Positions 6,612 through 13,555 of a DNA stretch of 19,634 bases are shown here, one piece after another (the first letter of the stretch is position 1; every line of letters begins with the position of its first letter). The notes below the pieces were generated by a model, which saw only the letters and a program-made list of their open reading frames with translations, was not told the origin of the DNA and made no database searches. Source of the stretch: Actinomycetes bacterium (GTDB lineage: Bacteria > Actinomycetota > Actinomycetes > Actinomycetales > Microbacteriaceae); contig JAEYVF010000097.1 in the NCBI GenBank assembly GCA_023432005.1, forward strand, positions 1-19,634, given 5' to 3'. Made by a program: the position numbers and the translations under genes.

Positions 6612-7592
6612 GTGCGCCGTACTCCCGCGCTTGTCAGCTCCGTCGCCGTCGTGGCGGTGCTCTCCGCCGCGCTCACCGGATGCGCTGCCTCGCCCGACGA
6701 CGTCACCGCCTGCGAGCCGATGCTCGCCCCCGGCAACGCGTCGTCCCTCGTGACCGCGACGGGCGATGTCGGCACGGCGCCGCGCGTCACCATCCCCACG
6801 CCGCTCGTGTCGACGCAGGCGCAGCGCAGCGTCCTCGAGCACGGCGAGGGGCTCGTGGCCCGCGTCGGCATGATCGTCGACTTCGACGCCGCCGTCTACG
6901 ACGCGGCGACCGGCGAGCTCCTCGACAAGACGACGTTCGACGGCACACAGGGCGTGCGCTACCGCGCCGGCGTGGAGACGTCCGCGCAGCAGGAGCAGCC
7001 GCCGTCGGTCGCTCAGGCGCTCGTCTGCGCCCAGCCCGGCCAGCGCATCGTGCTCACCACGACGGTCGCCGAGACGGGCCTCAACATCGGCGCGGATCCC
7101 GAGAGCTCGCTCGTGTTCGTGATCGACGTGCAGGACGTCTTCCTCGGCAAGGCCGACGGCGTCAACCAGCTCCCGAAGGACGGCCTCCCCGTCGTCGTGA
7201 CCGCTCCCGACGGCAGCGTCGGCATCACCGTGCCCTCCGGCATCCAGGCGCCGAGTGAGTACCGCACCGCCACGATCAAGCTCGGCGCAGGCGCCAAGCT
7301 CGCGAAGGACGACCTCGCGGTGCTCCAGCTCGCGAGCTGGAGCTGGCCGCTCGGCGACGACGCCGAGGTCACACAGAAGTCGTCCACGTGGGATGCCGGC
7401 CGCACGCCGAGCACGCTCGAGCTCACGGACGAGGGCGACCTCGCGCTTCCGGCCGAGCTGCTCGACGCGCTCGTCGGCCTCCCGGTCGGCTCGCAGCTGC
7501 TCGCCGTCGTGCCGCCCGCCGACGGCGCGACCGAGGCGACTGTCTTCGTGATCGACGTCCTCGGCATCCAGACCGCCCCCGCCGCGAAGTAG
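6612..7592 (+). CDS. FKBP-like peptidyl-prolyl isomerase lipoprotein, tandem domains
   Basis: A 326-residue exported lipoprotein. Residues 1-24 are a type II signal peptide: VRRTP, a hydrophobic core, then the lipobox LTGC with lipidated C24. Residues about 75-180 look like an FKBP domain (AVYDAATGELLDKTTFDG, then ALVCAQPGQRIVLTTTV and SLVFVIDVQDVF). Residues about 215-325 look like a second, more worn copy (LELTDEG, LLDALVGLPVGSQLLAVVPP, TVFVIDVLGI). Prolyl isomerase activity is likely from family but not assured, as several active-site aromatic positions look substituted. FKBP genes between pafA and pafB are known in Streptomyces, so its place here fits a retained flank. The TAG stop is followed in the same frame by pafB. 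Confidence 0.88.
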   Translation: MRRTPALVSSVAVVAVLSAALTGCAASPDDVTACEPMLAPGNASSLVTATGDVGTAPRVTIPTPLVSTQAQRSVLEHGEGLVARVGMIVDFDAAVYDAATGELLDKTTFDGTQGVRYRAGVETSAQQEQPPSVAQALVCAQPGQRIVLTTTVAETGLNIGADPESSLVFVIDVQDVFLGKADGVNQLPKDGLPVVVTAPDGSVGITVPSGIQAPSEYRTATIKLGAGAKLAKDDLAVLQLASWSWPLGDDAEVTQKSSTWDAGRTPSTLELTDEGDLALPAELLDALVGLPVGSQLLAVVPPADGATEATVFVIDVLGIQTAPAAK

Positions 7593-7598
7593 GCCCCC

Positions 7599-8591
7599 AC
7601 GAGCGCGAACCCCGCCCCCGCGCCGGTTCCCGTCGAGGATCGGCTCTTCAGCCTCGTCCTGGCGCTGCTCGCGACGGAGTCCGGGCTCACCAAGACCGAG
7701 ATCCTGTCGAGCGTGCGCGGGTACGCGCAGCGCTATGCGCCGGGCGGCGACAACGCGAATCTGGAGCGCCAGTTCGAGCGGGACAAGGACGACATCCGCG
7801 AGCTCGGCGTCCCGCTCGAGACGATCGAGCCCCTCGGCGAGCCGGGCGACAACCACAACCTGCGCTACCGCATCCCGAAGGGCGCGTACGAGCTGCCCGA
7901 CGACGTGCGCTTCGACTCGGACGAGATCGCGCTGCTCGGGCTCGCGGCGATGGCGTGGCGCGAGGGCTCGCTCAACGCGGAGTCGCGCCGCGCGCTCGTC
8001 AAGCTGCGCGCGCTCGGCATCTCCGCCGACGAGCCCGTGCTCGGCTACGCACCGCGGCTGCGGCTGCGCGACGCGGCCTTCGAGCCGCTCACGCAGGCGA
8101 TCGACCGCCGTCAGCTCGTGCGCTTCGACTACCTCAAGCCGGGGGAGGAGCGCGCCCGCACGCGCGAGGTGATCCCGCTCGCGCTCGTGCAGTACGACGG
8201 GCGCTGGCACCTCTCGGCCGAGGAGCTCGCGACGGGGGAGCGCAAGACCTTCCTGCTGCGTCGCATCGTCGGCAAGGTGGCCGCCGGCAAGCCCGCACCG
8301 CCGCGGCTCGGCGACCACACGGCGAGCGTCCTCGCCGGCCTCGAGGAGGTCTGGCAGCGGGGCGTCGCCGAGATCGAGGTGCGTGCGGGATCGGATGCCG
8401 CCCTGCGTCTCGCGCATCGCCGCGGCACCGAGGAGGTCGCCCCCGGCATCCTGCGCGTGCATTACGTCGATCTCGCGATCCTCGCCGACGAGCTCGCGGG
8501 CTTCGGGCCCGAGGTGCTCGTGGTGTCACCCGACACCTTGCGCGACGCGGTCGTCGAGCGTCTCACGAGGACGGTGGCGGACCATGGCTGA
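7599..8591 (+). CDS. pafB: PafB, WYL-domain transcriptional regulator (unusual start)
   Basis: About 330 residues if translation starts at ACG 7599, matching the length I recall for mycobacterial PafB (about 332). Residues 14-42 (RLFSLVLALLATESGLTKTE onward) are the conserved N-terminal helix-turn-helix, then a middle domain and a WYL domain from about residue 165 (RFDYLKPGEE, GRWHLSAEE). The WYL triplet reads WHL. No ATG, GTG or TTG occurs in frame between the FKBP stop (7590-7592) and GTG 7713, and starting at 7713 would delete the helix-turn-helix. Candidates are therefore ACG at 7599 (product (M)SANPAPAPVPVEDRLF), readthrough of the TAG, or a sequence error. PafB pairs with PafC to activate DNA-damage genes. 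The end overlaps pafC by 8 bp. Confidence 0.88.
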   Translation, partial: TSANPAPAPVPVEDRLFSLVLALLATESGLTKTEILSSVRGYAQRYAPGGDNANLERQFERDKDDIRELGVPLETIEPLGEPGDNHNLRYRIPKGAYELPDDVRFDSDEIALLGLAAMAWREGSLNAESRRALVKLRALGISADEPVLGYAPRLRLRDAAFEPLTQAIDRRQLVRFDYLKPGEERARTREVIPLALVQYDGRWHLSAEELATGERKTFLLRRIVGKVAAGKPAPPRLGDHTASVLAGLEEVWQRGVAEIEVRAGSDAALRLAHRRGTEEVAPGILRVHYVDLAILADELAGFGPEVLVVSPDTLRDAVVERLTRTVADHG

Positions 8592-9582
8592 CAAGCGACA
8601 CCGTGTGCCCGCGCGCTCCGTGCCGCCGACCGGCTCACGCGACAAGCTCGCGTTCCTGCTCGCGCTCGTGCCGTGGCTGCTCGAGCACGACCGCGTCACG
8701 GTCCAGGAGGCCGCGACCCACTTCGGCGTGACCGAGGACGAGATCCGCACCTCCGTGTCGCTCGTCGCGATGAGCGGCGTGCCCGGCTCGACGTCCACCT
8801 ACCAGCACGAGGACCTCTTCGACATCGACTGGGACGCCTTCGAGCTGCACGACGAGATCGCGATCACGCAGCACGTCGCGATCGACGACGCTCCGCGCCT
8901 CTCGGCGCGCGAGGCGGCGGCGCTCATCGCGGGACTCCAGTACCTGCAGGCACTTCCCGGCAATGCCGACCGGGCCGGCATCCGCACCCTCGTCGAGAAG
9001 CTCTCGCGCGGCGCGTCGGGCGCGCCGAGCCAGCTGGCGGTCGCCGGCGGCCCCGACAGCGAGGTGCTCGGGCTCGTGCAGCGCGCGGTCGCCGAGGGCC
9101 GCCGCGTGCGGTTCGGCTACCTCAACTCCCGCGGCGAGCTCGAGGAGCGCGACGTCGATCCGCTGCGCGTCGAGTCGATCGACTCGGACTGGTATCTGCG
9201 CGGCTGGTGCCACCTCCGCGAGGCGCTGCGCACCTTCCGCTTCGATCGCATGAGCGACATGGCCGTGACCGATCAGCCGATCGAGCACGACGCCTCCGAG
9301 GTGCGCCTGCCCGATACGCTCTTCGAGCCGTCGGCCGAGGATCTCGAGGTCACGATCGAGGCCGCGCCCGAGGTGATCGGGCTCCTCGCCGACTACATCC
9401 CGGATGGCGCGCTCACGAGCGAGGTGGGCGACCGCATCCGCACGACCCTCCGCGTCTCGCACTACCACGGCCTCAAACGGCTCATCGCCGGCATGCCGGG
9501 AACGGTGCGCGTCGTCGCCCCCGAGCAGGCGCGGCGCGCTGTCGCGGAGTGGGCGGCAGCCGGCCTGGCCCGCTACGCGTAG
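8584..9582 (+). CDS. pafC: PafC, WYL-domain transcriptional regulator
   Basis: A 332-residue partner of PafB; in mycobacteria the PafBC heterodimer is the main LexA-independent activator of DNA-repair genes, with the WYL domains proposed to sense single-stranded DNA or a related ligand. An N-terminal helix-turn-helix lies at about 17-60 (KLAFLLALVPWLLEHDRVTV, EAATHFGV). The WYL domain starts near residue 165 (RVRFGYLNSRGELEERDVDP) with an intact DSDWYLRGWC motif, and a WCX-like C-terminal domain begins around residue 250. The ATG at 8584 overlaps the pafB end, so translation is coupled. The TAG stop forms the first half of the tatA -10 box. Confidence 0.94.
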   Translation: MADKRHRVPARSVPPTGSRDKLAFLLALVPWLLEHDRVTVQEAATHFGVTEDEIRTSVSLVAMSGVPGSTSTYQHEDLFDIDWDAFELHDEIAITQHVAIDDAPRLSAREAAALIAGLQYLQALPGNADRAGIRTLVEKLSRGASGAPSQLAVAGGPDSEVLGLVQRAVAEGRRVRFGYLNSRGELEERDVDPLRVESIDSDWYLRGWCHLREALRTFRFDRMSDMAVTDQPIEHDASEVRLPDTLFEPSAEDLEVTIEAAPEVIGLLADYIPDGALTSEVGDRIRTTLRVSHYHGLKRLIAGMPGTVRVVAPEQARRAVAEWAAAGLARYA

Positions 9583-9585
9583 ACT
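9580..9585 (+). promoter_or_regulatory. -10 box of tatA, built on the pafC stop codon
   Basis: TAGACT, with its first three bases being the pafC stop. Predicted start is near 9592; the leader of about 27 nt carries GAGGA (9607-9611), 7 nt before the tatA ATG. Confidence 0.5.
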
Positions 9586-9618
9586 GACTGCGACCCGCTT
9601 ACCGACGAGGACGTTCCC

Positions 9619-9867
9619 ATGTACACGCTTCCCCTGTTCGTGAACCAGTGGCAGACCTGGCTGATCATCCTCGTCGTCGTCCTCGTGCTCTTCGGTGCGA
9701 CGCGACTTCCGGCGCTCTCGAAGAGCCTCGGCCAGTCGGTCAAGATCTTCCGCAGCGAGATGAAGACGGACGACGACGCCACGACCGACGGCACGTCGGG
9801 CAGCGCGAGCTCCGCGGCGTCCGAGCCGGCGAAGCCGGCCGACAGCTCACCGTCCGACAAGTCCTAG
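9619..9867 (+). CDS. tatA: Twin-arginine translocase subunit TatA
   Basis: An 82-residue protein with one N-terminal membrane helix (about 12-28), the hinge FGATRLPALSKSLGQSVKIFR (FG, then RLP, then amphipathic helix), and an acidic/Ser-Ala-Pro-rich cytoplasmic tail (DDDATTDGTSGS). It forms the size-variable channel for folded Tat substrates. It is short but normal for actinobacterial TatA. tatC follows after 4 nt. No tatB is in the window, as expected since actinobacteria usually carry it elsewhere. Confidence 0.95.
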   Translation: MYTLPLFVNQWQTWLIILVVVLVLFGATRLPALSKSLGQSVKIFRSEMKTDDDATTDGTSGSASSAASEPAKPADSSPSDKS

Positions 9868-9871
9868 GCGC

Positions 9872-10753
9872 GTGGCCGGCACGACCCGGACGCATCCCCG
9901 CAAGCACAACCCCGAGCGGCGGATGTCGCTCGCCGAGCATCTCATCGAGTTGCGCAAGCGCCTGACCCGCAGCGCTCTCGCAGTGCTCGGCGGCACGATC
10001 ATCGGCTGGATGATCTACGACCTCGGCTGGATCGGCGAGCTGCTCGAGCCCGCCATCCCGGGCGCCGCCGAGGCGCTCGCCGGCCGCGGCACGTGGGCCG
10101 CGATCTCGGGGCCCGTGTTCCACATCGCCGACGAGCTCGGCCTCGACCCCGACAAGATCACCCTCAACTTCTCGAGCCTCACGGGTGCGCTCGACATCCA
10201 GTTCCAGGTGTCGCTCGTCGTCGGCATCATCCTGTCGAGCCCCGTGTGGCTGTTCCAGATCTTCGCTTTCTTCGTGCCGGGCCTGACGCGGCGCGAGCGC
10301 CGCTACGTGTTCGGGTTCTTCTTCTCGGCCGTCCCGCTGTTCCTGCTGGGCTGCGCCGCCGGCTGGCTCGTGCTCCCGCGCATCGTCGAGTTCATGTTCC
10401 GCTTCGTGCCGCCCGGCGCCTCCCAGCTCTACGACACGAAGACCTACGTCGACTTCATCCTCAAGCTCCTGCTCGCGACGGGTGTCGCGTTCGTGATGCC
10501 CGTCTTCCTCGTGCTGCTCAACTTCGCGGGCGTCATGCGGGGGGCCACGATCCTGAAGGGCTGGCGCTGGGCGGTGCTCATCATCGTGGTCTTCACGGCG
10601 ATGGCGACGCCCGCGGCGGATCCCATCTCGATGCTGCTGCTCGCGCTGCCGATGGTGCTGCTGTACTTCGCCGCGGTGGGCGTCGCCCTCTGGCACGACA
10701 AGGTCGCGGAGCGACGACAGGCGGCGTTCGAGGCGGGCCTCTCGCGCGCATGA
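9872..10753 (+). CDS. tatC: Sec-independent protein translocase TatC
   Basis: A 293-residue integral membrane protein, the signal-peptide receptor of the Tat pathway. The cytoplasmic N terminus holds the conserved MSLAEHLIELRKRL (18-31). Six membrane segments follow, with FFVPGLTRRERRY after the second and the signature TPAADPISMLLLALP near the fifth and sixth. The first extracytoplasmic loop (about residues 55-110) is long for the family. The GTG start lies 4 nt after tatA with no good Shine-Dalgarno, so translation is probably coupled. The stop overlaps the helY start (ATGA). Confidence 0.96.
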   Translation: MAGTTRTHPRKHNPERRMSLAEHLIELRKRLTRSALAVLGGTIIGWMIYDLGWIGELLEPAIPGAAEALAGRGTWAAISGPVFHIADELGLDPDKITLNFSSLTGALDIQFQVSLVVGIILSSPVWLFQIFAFFVPGLTRRERRYVFGFFFSAVPLFLLGCAAGWLVLPRIVEFMFRFVPPGASQLYDTKTYVDFILKLLLATGVAFVMPVFLVLLNFAGVMRGATILKGWRWAVLIIVVFTAMATPAADPISMLLLALPMVLLYFAAVGVALWHDKVAERRQAAFEAGLSRA

Positions 10754-13188
10754 GTCCTCGCGACGACGACCTCTCGCCCGCGGAGCGCTACGCGGCGTTC
10801 AGGTCACGGTCGCGCACCCCGCAGCTCGAGGCATTCCGTGCCGGGCTGTCCGTCGAGCTCGACGACTTCCAGGTCGAGGCATGCCGCTCGCTCGAAGAGG
10901 GACGCAGCGTGCTCGTGGCGGCGCCCACGGGCGCAGGGAAGACGATCGTCGCGGAGTTCGCCGTGCACCTCGCCCTCGCCGAGCGCTCGGCGAAAGCCTT
11001 CTACACGACGCCCATGAAGGCGCTCAGCAACCAGAAGTACTCCGAGCTCGCGGCCGAGCACGGAGCCGGGAACGTGGGCCTGCTCACGGGCGACACCAAC
11101 ATCAACTCGGGCGCGCGCGTCGTCGTGATGACGACCGAGGTGCTGCGCAACATGCTCTACGCCGACTCGCCGCTGCTCCGCGACCTCGCGTTCGTCGTCA
11201 TGGACGAGGTGCACTACCTCGCCGACCGCTTCCGCGGACCCGTGTGGGAGGAGGTCATCATCCACCTGCCCCGCGAGGTGCGCATGGTGTCGCTCTCGGC
11301 CACGGTCTCGAACGCCGAGGAATTCGGCGACTGGCTCCAGGCCGTCCGCGGCGACACCGACGTCGTCGTCTCCGAGCGTCGCCCCGTCCCGCTCGAGCAG
11401 CACGTGCTCGTGCGCGGCAAGCTCGCCGACCTCTTCGACGGCGCCCAGTCGCCGGACGCCCCGCCACGCGTCAACCCCGAGCTCGCGCGGCTCGCGATCG
11501 CCGGCGGGCGCGGTCCCGGCACCTTCCGCGGCCCGCACGCGGGGCGCCACCAGCGCAAGGGCGAGGTGCTGCGCGACCGCATCCCGCGCTTCGAGGTCGT
11601 GAAGCTCCTCGAAGATCGGCACCTGCTGCCGGCGATCTTCTTCGTGTTCAGCCGCAACGGCTGCGACCAGGCGGTCGAGCAGGTGCTGCGCTCGGATGTG
11701 CGCCTCACCGAGCGCTGGGAGCGCGACGAGATCCGGCACATCGTCGAGGAGCGCTGCGCGGGACTGCGCGACGAGGACCTCGGGGTGCTCGGGTACTACT
11801 CGTGGCTCGAAGGCCTCGAGCGGGGGGTCGCCGCCCACCACGCGGGTCTCATCCCGACCTTCAAGGAGGTCGTCGAGGAGCTCTTCCAGCGGAAGCTCCT
11901 CAAGGTCGTCTTCGCGACCGAGACGCTCGCGCTCGGCATCAACATGCCCGCGCGCACCGTCGTGCTCGAGAAGCTCGAGAAGTTCAACGGCGAGGCGCGC
12001 GTGCCGATCACGCCGGGGGAGTACACGCAGCTCACGGGCCGCGCGGGGCGACGGGGCATCGACGTGGAGGGCCATTCCGTCATCCAGTGGGCCGCGGGGC
12101 TCGACCCGCAGGCCGTGGCGCAGCTCGCATCCCGCCGCAGCTATCCGCTCAACTCGAGCTTCCGCCCGACGTACAACATGGCCGTCAACCTCATCGAGCA
12201 GTTCGGCCGCGAGCGCACGCGTGAGATCCTCGAGAGCTCGTTCGCACAGTTCCAGGCCGACCGAGCGGTCGTGGACCTGGCGCGCAAGATCCGCGAGCAG
12301 GAGAAGTCGCTCGCCGCCTACGAGGAGGCGATGCGCTGCCATCTGGGCGACTTCGGCGAGTACGCGGGCATCCGTCGCGAGCTGAGCGACCTCGAACGCA
12401 AGCAATCGCGCGGTCACGAGGGATCGCGTGCCGAGCGCGACCGTCGCCAGCGTCACATCGAGCAGCTGCGCCGGCGCATGAAGCAGCACCCGTGCCACGC
12501 CTGCAACGATCGGGAGGCGCACGCCCGGTGGGCGGAGCGCTGGTTCCGCCTCAAGCGCGACACCGACCGGCTCGCGAAGCAGGTGCGCGGACGCACGGGC
12601 GCCGTCGCCCAGGTGTTCGACAGGATCACGGAGCTGCTGCTCGAGCTCGGCTATCTGGAACGCGACGAGCACGGCCGCCTCGGGGTCGCCGTGGAGGGAC
12701 GACGACTGCGACGCATCTACGGGGAGCGCGACCTGCTCGTGGCCGAGTGCCTGAGGCGCGGCCTCTGGGACGGGGTCGATGCGCCGACGCTCGCGGCCCT
12801 CGTGAGCGCGCTCGTCTACGAGCCGCGACGTGAGGACGCCGGCATCGTGCGGGAGTACCCGCGGGGCCGCTTCGCCGAGGTCTTCGGCCGCACCGAGCTC
12901 GTGTGGTCCGAGCTCAGCATCCTCGAGGCCGACCGCAAGCTGCCGGACACCGAGCCGCTCTCGGCGGCACTCGCGACCGCGACGCACCGCTGGGCGCGCG
13001 GGGGGAGGCTCGACGCCGTGCTGCGCGACACCGACCTCGCGGCAGGCGACTTCGTGCGGTGGATGAAACAGGTCATCGACCTGCTCGACCAGATCTCGAT
13101 CGTCGCCGACGGCCCGCTCGGCCGCACGGCACGCGACGCGATCGACGACGTGCGCCGCGGTATCGTCGCATACTCGAGCGTCGGCTGA
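10750..13188 (+). CDS. helY: HelY, Ski2/Mtr4-like superfamily 2 RNA helicase
   Basis: An 812-residue ATP-dependent helicase. Motifs seen: Walker A APTGAGKT (58-65), TTPMKALSNQK (Ia), LTGDTNIN, DEVH (152-155), SAT (183-185), HHAGL and FATETLALGINMPAR in the second RecA domain, and QLTGRAGRRG (427-436, motif VI). A coiled, charged insert (about 520-600) includes HPCHACNDREAH, and a DSHCT-type helical domain forms the C-terminal 170 residues (ILEADRKLPDTEPL). By homology to Ski2/Mtr4 it should unwind structured RNA for decay or processing; the bacterial role is poorly defined. It sits after tatC just as in mycobacteria, and starts by a 4-bp overlap. Confidence 0.95.
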   Translation: MSPRDDDLSPAERYAAFRSRSRTPQLEAFRAGLSVELDDFQVEACRSLEEGRSVLVAAPTGAGKTIVAEFAVHLALAERSAKAFYTTPMKALSNQKYSELAAEHGAGNVGLLTGDTNINSGARVVVMTTEVLRNMLYADSPLLRDLAFVVMDEVHYLADRFRGPVWEEVIIHLPREVRMVSLSATVSNAEEFGDWLQAVRGDTDVVVSERRPVPLEQHVLVRGKLADLFDGAQSPDAPPRVNPELARLAIAGGRGPGTFRGPHAGRHQRKGEVLRDRIPRFEVVKLLEDRHLLPAIFFVFSRNGCDQAVEQVLRSDVRLTERWERDEIRHIVEERCAGLRDEDLGVLGYYSWLEGLERGVAAHHAGLIPTFKEVVEELFQRKLLKVVFATETLALGINMPARTVVLEKLEKFNGEARVPITPGEYTQLTGRAGRRGIDVEGHSVIQWAAGLDPQAVAQLASRRSYPLNSSFRPTYNMAVNLIEQFGRERTREILESSFAQFQADRAVVDLARKIREQEKSLAAYEEAMRCHLGDFGEYAGIRRELSDLERKQSRGHEGSRAERDRRQRHIEQLRRRMKQHPCHACNDREAHARWAERWFRLKRDTDRLAKQVRGRTGAVAQVFDRITELLLELGYLERDEHGRLGVAVEGRRLRRIYGERDLLVAECLRRGLWDGVDAPTLAALVSALVYEPRREDAGIVREYPRGRFAEVFGRTELVWSELSILEADRKLPDTEPLSAALATATHRWARGGRLDAVLRDTDLAAGDFVRWMKQVIDLLDQISIVADGPLGRTARDAIDDVRRGIVAYSSVG

Positions 13189-13211
13189 CCGCGCCGACGG
13201 AGGGAGATCGC

Positions 13212-13502
13212 ATGTCGTTTCAGGCCTACCTCGACAACATCGAGGAGAAGACGGGGCTCACCCCGCGGCAGTTCATCGAACTCGCGCGGGCGAAGGGCTT
13301 CGACGCCTCGACGAAGGCGACGCCCATCGTGCAGTGGCTCGCGGAGGACTACGGTCTCGGCCGAGGGCATGCCATGGCGCTCGTGCACGTCATCACGAAG
13401 GGCCCGGCGATCAGCGCGAAGCACGTCGGATCCGATGGCACCCACGCGGATCCGAGCGCCGAGCTGTGGCTCGACGGCCGGGCCACGAACCCGGCCCGCT
13501 GA
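13212..13502 (+). CDS. DUF4287 family protein
   Basis: A 96-residue soluble, helical protein of unknown function. The DUF4287 pattern is recognisable: MSFQAYLDNIEEKTGLTPRQF (N-terminal helices), FIELARAKGFD, VQWLAEDYGLGRGHAMALVHVI, then a poorly conserved tail (SAELWLDGRATNPAR). ATG at 13212 is chosen since GGAGG (13199-13203) lies 8 nt upstream and the conserved region starts at once. It is 23 nt after helY and likely co-transcribed. Some relatives are annotated only as 'hypothetical'; I infer no activity. Confidence 0.88.
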   Translation: MSFQAYLDNIEEKTGLTPRQFIELARAKGFDASTKATPIVQWLAEDYGLGRGHAMALVHVITKGPAISAKHVGSDGTHADPSAELWLDGRATNPAR

Positions 13503-13540
13503 CGGGCGCCGCATCGCGCATCCGTCCAGCCGCGCGGCCG

Positions 13541-13546
13541 TAGGCT
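13541..13546 (+). promoter_or_regulatory. -10 box of lnt
   Basis: TAGGCT, 9 nt before the ATG at 13556 and with no Shine-Dalgarno sequence between, suggesting a leaderless or near-leaderless transcript. Confidence 0.4.
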
Positions 13547-13555
13547 GAATCTCCC

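Noticed and set aside
6393..8462. 689-codon minus-strand open frame across trmI, FKBP and pafB
   Set aside because: It spans three recognised plus-strand genes and their junctions, has biased composition and no domain signal.
10804..12987. 727-codon minus-strand open frame opposite helY, and a similar one at 13349-14860 opposite lnt
   Set aside because: Both are composition shadows of well-supported genes on the plus strand.
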